This document shows, piece after piece, positions 58,724 through 64,000 of a stretch of DNA of 64,000 nucleotides. A program made the translations under genes and the position numbers. The notes beneath the pieces are model-generated. The model had not been told where the DNA came from, searched no databases, and saw only the letters and a list, made by a program, of their open reading frames with translations. Source of the stretch: Adineta vaga (taxonomy: Eukaryota; Rotifera); NCBI GenBank assembly GCA_021613535.1, contig CP075493.1, positions 6,448,001-6,512,000 on the forward strand, written 5' to 3'. Numbering within the stretch: the first letter of the stretch is position 1; every line of letters starts with the position of its first letter.

Positions 58724-61624
58724 AAAGTTTTTGTACATTTATTTTATATCTGATAATAATAGTAGATAAACTAGTGAAATAATAGTAAATATTTGATATT
58801 ATTTATGATGAATAAAAATGATTTATTTTGAAACATAATTTTAGAATTTCTCATCTAATCTAATCAAGTTTATAGTAGTTATAATTGAATCAATTGACTT
58901 ATGGTTGGTGTGCAGATTTTGTATAAAAATAGATTAATTTACGACAATGATGGATTGAATATTCATATGTACTATAAACTTACATGTCATTAAATCTGCA
59001 GTTATCTGTATTTGTTATTACGATACGTATCTTTATGAAATATTCGTATGACTGATTAATGATGAATAGTGAATAGGAAAAACTTGATATTACATGATTT
59101 ACGCAATTATAGTAGGAGTTAATTATGAAATTCTTTTATTAGCATTGTTTGTTCTATTAATACATCAGATTCATCCGAAGTGCGTACCCGTGTTGATACT
59201 TCTAGCAATCTTTCTGAAAATAAACTACACTAATAGACGAATGAATGCCAGTGTATACAGAAAATTATCATACCATGATCTATTTGAATTCTTGTCTAAA
59301 TTTAATTATATAACAATAGTTAATTTGAATTTGAAAAACTTGATACAAGAATCTTGAATATGATGACTCAATATGAGTATATAAATAGATAAATGCACAT
59401 GCACACTTAGAAGTGTGACCTACCGATAGAATACTTGATGATTGATTTGTGTATGTAAGATTGGTAACTCACAAAACAGTTGTGCTTTGTTTTCTATTGA
59501 TAGTGCATATACGATACGAATGTTTGCTCATCCCATATGGTAGAGTTTGACAAAGAATCAAAGAGCACATCGAATTGAATATACATGTTTTAGTTTTAGG
59601 TATCACTATAGAGAATTCAGGACTCAAATTTGAAATATTGTATAACTATTACAAATCAAAGACTTGTAAACAAACTATATAGATAGAAGTTATATGATAT
59701 ATAATTGCATCCTCTTCAATGATACGTTTTGTTATACAAACTTTCTATTCTTATTCATAATATAAAGAGGACTTGAAAATTTATTCTTATACTTGTCTAT
59801 CGACACATATGATAGAAATATCAGATGACATTCTATGCAGTGTCTATTACCTAAATAAAATAGCTTTAGTAGTAGTTATAGATGATATGTGATGGAAATG
59901 AAATATGAACCGAAATATAGTTGCTGTTAGAGAGACATGAGAAGGACAAATGATGTCTATGCTAATAATATCGAAAATGACCCAAGCAATTATCTGATAT
60001 GATTTTCTGTATTTTTTGAATAAACAACACTTTATTGAATATCAACGAATACATAGAAAAACATTTTCCTTTGTCTATCTATGAAATAATCGAACGAATA
60101 TTGCTCTATTTGGAGTGCATTCAATCACGGATCGGTTTTGTCAATCTGTAACCATGATGAATAGTTAATTCATTTTAAATATCGATTTCGTCAAAATATA
60201 CCTTGAAGTTGAATAATTACACTGGATTTCCGGAAGCTTTTTTCACTTCGATAGTTATAGATGAAATAGTCATCTATCCTTCAGAGAAAACTAAACTATC
60301 GTGTTTCGTTAACTAGACCTACTTTTTTATTTATAAATAATCAAAATTCCATTAACTGACTAAATCAATATTTCTTCTATATTCGGAAACAAGTTGGTAT
60401 GTTCTTTAAGTCTTCTTTAATCTCAGTTAGTAAATAACATATGTAATTACGTTCGTTATGCATCATTGTAAATCACTAAACTAAAGTACTTGTTTATTTT
60501 TAATGTTCTCTCTTGATGTATTTAGTGATACAATTCTTCTTTCTCTCTCTTTTTTTTTGTAAAGTGCTATTGTCAAGGTTCTTTTCTTTTTCTTCTTCTT
60601 CGTCTGTCCCTCTTCAAATGCCTTGAGTTATTATCATCATTCTGTTCAACACAATCGTTTATAGAAAGCAATACAGAAAAACTGATAAAGAAATTCTGCA
60701 AGAGCTCGTTTTTTTCCTTCTTCATCATTCTATGTCTTACAGAAATGAATAACCAATCAGACATTATAACAATACGTCTCGAGGATAACACCTTAAATAA
60801 CTAGTCGATTCGCTATTACAGCTTTTGGCAGGGTCAAACGCGATAGTTGATGACTTGATAAGTGCTCTGTAGAGATACATAATCGATGGATGTTTGTTTT
60901 GATTTCTTAACGTTAAAAAACAATCTATTAGGTCTATTTACATCTCACTCATCAGCAGTATTATATATATAAAATAAAGATAGATATGTTCTGCTCTTGA
61001 AATCTTTAATGATATAGTTTGATATTATTATCTATTTAGACAATACAGTATCATTTGGAAAAGCTTGCGTACATATAGATTAATGATTGATTATAACTTG
61101 TAATAGTCAAACAATAGTTCATCGACATAAAACATATATGTATGTGGCCTAATAACTCCTATTTACTATGTAAATACAATTGGCTGGATATTGAGTATGA
61201 ACATCTTACATGATTACGTATGTGTAATATTTGTTTATGAAGCGTGTGATATGAAGAAACTCAATGGGTGGTCTCTAATACTCGTCTGCAACTCATTTAC
61301 ACCTTGACTATTTTTTTTGCCTCTTTTTCTTTTCTGGCATCTCTATACATATAAATAACATCATCATCATTACCGTACTTGAGTTAGAACAACATCGACA
61401 AGAAGCTTTGAGATAGAGAAAAGAAAGGAAGAAAAAACGCAAACGATGGTCAATCAAACACGCGTTTGCCACTTGTGTTGATTCAATTTACAAATCTTTT
61501 CTGTTGGATAAATTGCTTCATCTTTAGCAGACTCATCTCTCGTCAATTATCGTAATATGTCCGTACCTTTTACTCAACACATCCATCTCTCGCACTTGAT
61601 ATCCATCATCACTGTCTGTATATC

Positions 61625-61656
<32 letters not shown>

Positions 61657-62202
61657 GGTTTTCTTTTATTCTATATCTGAAAAACTTCTTTTGTTTCTAT
61701 GTTCCTGTTTCTATACAACGATATTGTACGTACAATGTTTACTGTGGCACCACATGCGAATAGAATCAATGACGAGAGAAGAGAGACAGAGAAGAAAAAG
61801 AAAAGAAGAAATCAACTACTTGTATCGTACGTAATCATTCGTGCTGTTGCAACTAGTAGCAATGTCGTGAGAAATTTTCTTTCTCATTTCTCTCCTGTTC
61901 GTTTAATCATCCATATTATCTTGATTAACCATCCATGTAAGAATTAAAGATAAATGTAATGAACACAAGAGATTTTACTTTTTTTCATTTCACCATTGAC
62001 ACGTGTTCCAATTAACATCTTTTACAATTCTAGTCTCATTTAACTTAATTAGAATGTTCTTTTCCAAGGTCAAAACGATAACGCCTCTCTCTGTCTCTTT
62101 CTCTCTCCATCTCATCCCACTTAGTTTACATGATAAACCTAAGTACCATTAATAGCATATGTTTATTTCAGATTCTAATCATGAGATGAACAATTGAATG
62201 TC
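58724..62202. other. Gene-free interval upstream of neurexin
   Basis: About 3.5 kb without a convincing gene. An AATAAA at 58,811-58,816 can end the MSH4 transcript. A (TTC)n run lies at about 61,631-61,660 and a small TATATATA run near 60,963. Short open frames (59,094-59,357; 61,557-61,763; 61,699-61,947) show no conserved features. Likely contains neurexin regulatory or untranslated first-exon sequence. Confidence 0.4.
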
Positions 62203-64000
62203 ATGTTTTTATTTCTATTTATTTATTTTTATCTTCTTCCTTTAACATTATCATCATCATCATCATCAAATACGTATGTTCTATCTGGTATACCAAATAC
62301 TTACATAGCCTTTGATTCTTGGCGTCCATGTTTAACAGGTTACATTCGTTTTGATATACGAACGAATTCAAAAGATGGTACATTAGCTTATATTGATGAT
62401 CGTGGTAAATTTGATTTCTTCTATTTAAAATTAATCGAAGGTAAACTTCGATTGCTATTCAATTTGGGAAGTGATCGACAAGCAATTAATGTAAATATGA
62501 AAATCAATGATGATCAATGGCATACAATATTAATTCGACGTAATGGACAAAGTACAACATTAAGTATTGATAATGGTTTCGTACAAAATTCTACTATTAC
62601 TCATTCGGAAGATTTATATTTTGGTGGTGCTATTTATAATGAATATGAAGCATCACCATTTTATTTCGGAGGTAAAGAAAAATGATCATTGAAGAATGTT
62701 GACAAGAGATATCCGTCGTTTTCTTTTTCACTCGTTGATGTCTGGAGATAGTTGTCTTTTGGAATTATTTTCGGATGAATGAAAATAGATTGATTAGGTT
62801 TCTTTTTTCTACTGGAGAAAATTAGTTTTATTGACAAATAGACAACCTTGATCTATAGTCGATTTCTTCCTATCAAAATCATCAGACTATCGAAATAATT
62901 AGCTTAATTTTTCATCGATATCTCGTCCGATAGATTTCATTCGGAAAGAATTCGATAAGAACATTCTTATTCTATCTAAATAATTTCTTCAAGATCGAAT
63001 AACTTGCATTATTTTTCAGGTATTCCAGCTGTTTTAGAACGGCCAAGTTCAGGAAATCTTTCATCATTTGATGTTTATATGCAACCACGTTTTCGTGGTC
63101 AACTACGAAATATAGTCTATAGAAACTGTACGAATCCAAGTTTAATTCAACCAAATCAAATTGATATATCTGGTGGTGTATCATTAATTCCAAATCAATA
63201 TTGTTCAGAAAAGAATTGTGGTAGTGGAATTTGTTTGATTACTGAAATTAATTATCACTGTTTATGTGATGAAACCAGTTATCAAGGTAGTCATTGTCAA
63301 TACGAACGACCATCGAATGAATTAACATTTCATGGTAAACAATATTTAAAATATGATTTATTACGTTCTATCTCAAGTTTAAATGAAATATTGACATTTG
63401 AATTTAAAACAAATCATTATAATGGTCTTCTTTTTCAATTAATTGATTCACAAATCTATATTAAATTAAAACAAGGACAATTATTCATTGAATATCGTTT
63501 GAATAATAATTCATGGTATGAATCATCAACGAAAGATCTTTTTCTAGTGGATAATCAATGGCATTACGTACAAATTAAACGTAAATCAGGACAACTATCA
63601 ATGTTAATTGATCAATATCAAATACCATTAGAAAATGATTTTTCTATTGATGAAATATTTCATTTTAAAGAGATTTTCATTGGTGGAAATAATAATTTTC
63701 ATTTCGAAAAATTCTATGGTTGTTTAAAAGATATTTCAATAACATGGAATGAAAATTTTACAATTGATTTAAATAAATCTTCAACAAATTTTCATGAATA
63801 TGGTTTTATACGTAATAAAAATTGTAAATCATTAATTAATCCGATTCAATTTCTTAGTTCATCATCCTATATATCATTACAATTAAAAAATCTTACACAA
63901 CAAATCAATATTTCATTTCGTTTTGAAACATATTCATCGGATTGTATACTTTTCTATGGTCAATCGAATCAACATTTTCTTGGTTTAGATCTTCTCGATG
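62203..64000 (+). CDS. NRXN: Neurexin, 5' part (continues past window)
   Basis: Presynaptic adhesion receptor. Chosen start is the ATG at 62,203, giving a signal peptide MFLFLFIYFYLLPLTLSSSS. Exon 1 ends about 62,671 (FYFGG|GTAAAG); exon 2 runs from about 63,020 to the window end. Domain order: LNS1 (YIAFDSWRPCLTGYIRFDIR, TLAYIDDRGKFDFFYLKL, DDQWHTILIRRNGQSTTLSI, FRGQLRNIVYRNC), an EGF-like module with six cysteines (CSEKNCGSGICLITEINYHC, LCDETSYQGSHC), LNS2 (LTFHGKQYLKYDL, YNGLLFQLID, WHYVQIKRKSGQLSMLIDQY, YGCLKDISITW) and the first strand of LNS3 (YISLQLKNL...ISFRFET). This LNS-EGF-LNS-LNS order is that of long (alpha-type) neurexins. Confidence 0.9.

Noticed and set aside
61631-61660. (TTC)n run as a possible coding Ser/Leu repeat
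   Set aside because: Surrounding frame has no conserved features or convincing splice link to neurexin.
1-64000. CRISPR arrays, bacterial operons, rRNA or clear tRNA genes
   Set aside because: None found by eye; the genome is eukaryotic. A tRNA covariance-model scan was not possible.

Overview
The window looks like a piece of an animal genome, most probably a bdelloid rotifer. Coding exons are split by very short GT-AG introns (about 45-65 nt). The non-coding DNA is AT-rich. Typical metazoan genes are present (Dlx homeobox, neurexin, K2P channel, KLHL10, basigin-like, Rubicon). The left side also carries plant-type PPR-DYW genes, which are reported from bdelloids but not from most animals, and a short run of CCCACA, the complement of the TGTGGG repeat described for bdelloid telomeres. 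The species assignment is inference.

Region 1 (1 to about 21,120) is accessory, subtelomere-like DNA. Two copies of a PPR-DYW gene (1-3271, cut by the window edge, and 16,786-20,187) lie about 16.9 kb apart in direct orientation, each followed by the same 3' flank. That flank holds the tail of a broken minus-strand NACHT NTPase gene (3371-6854); the second copy of the tail stops abruptly at 21,116. Between the PPR copies are an F-box/LRR gene, several decayed coding fragments, a GTAC-rich tract, a short candidate MITE and the telomere-like run. Exon and repeat unit coincide in both repeat-protein genes: 297 bp per three-PPR module and 84 bp per LRR.

Region 2 (about 21,845 to 64,000) is ordinary gene-dense core: DCP2 (-), FUOM (+), RUBCN (+) with a small antisense secreted-peptide gene in an intron, a K2P potassium channel with four alternative first exons, NOP58, Dlx, an uncharacterised acidic disordered protein, KLHL10, a basigin/neuroplastin-like Ig protein (-), PDHA, SYAP1, ARB2A/FAM172A, MSH4, and the 5' part of a neurexin that runs off the right edge. 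For most of these I could close the reading frame through all exons, and the exon lengths sum to a multiple of three.

The genes here do not form a single pathway. The observations most worth following are these: an MSH4 missing roughly its N-terminal quarter and carrying an altered MutS ATPase signature, which is relevant to meiosis in a putatively asexual lineage; the modular PPR-DYW duplication with an identical in-frame TAG in both copies; and the intron-nested neuropeptide-like precursor. All exon boundaries were read by eye and may be off by a base or two.
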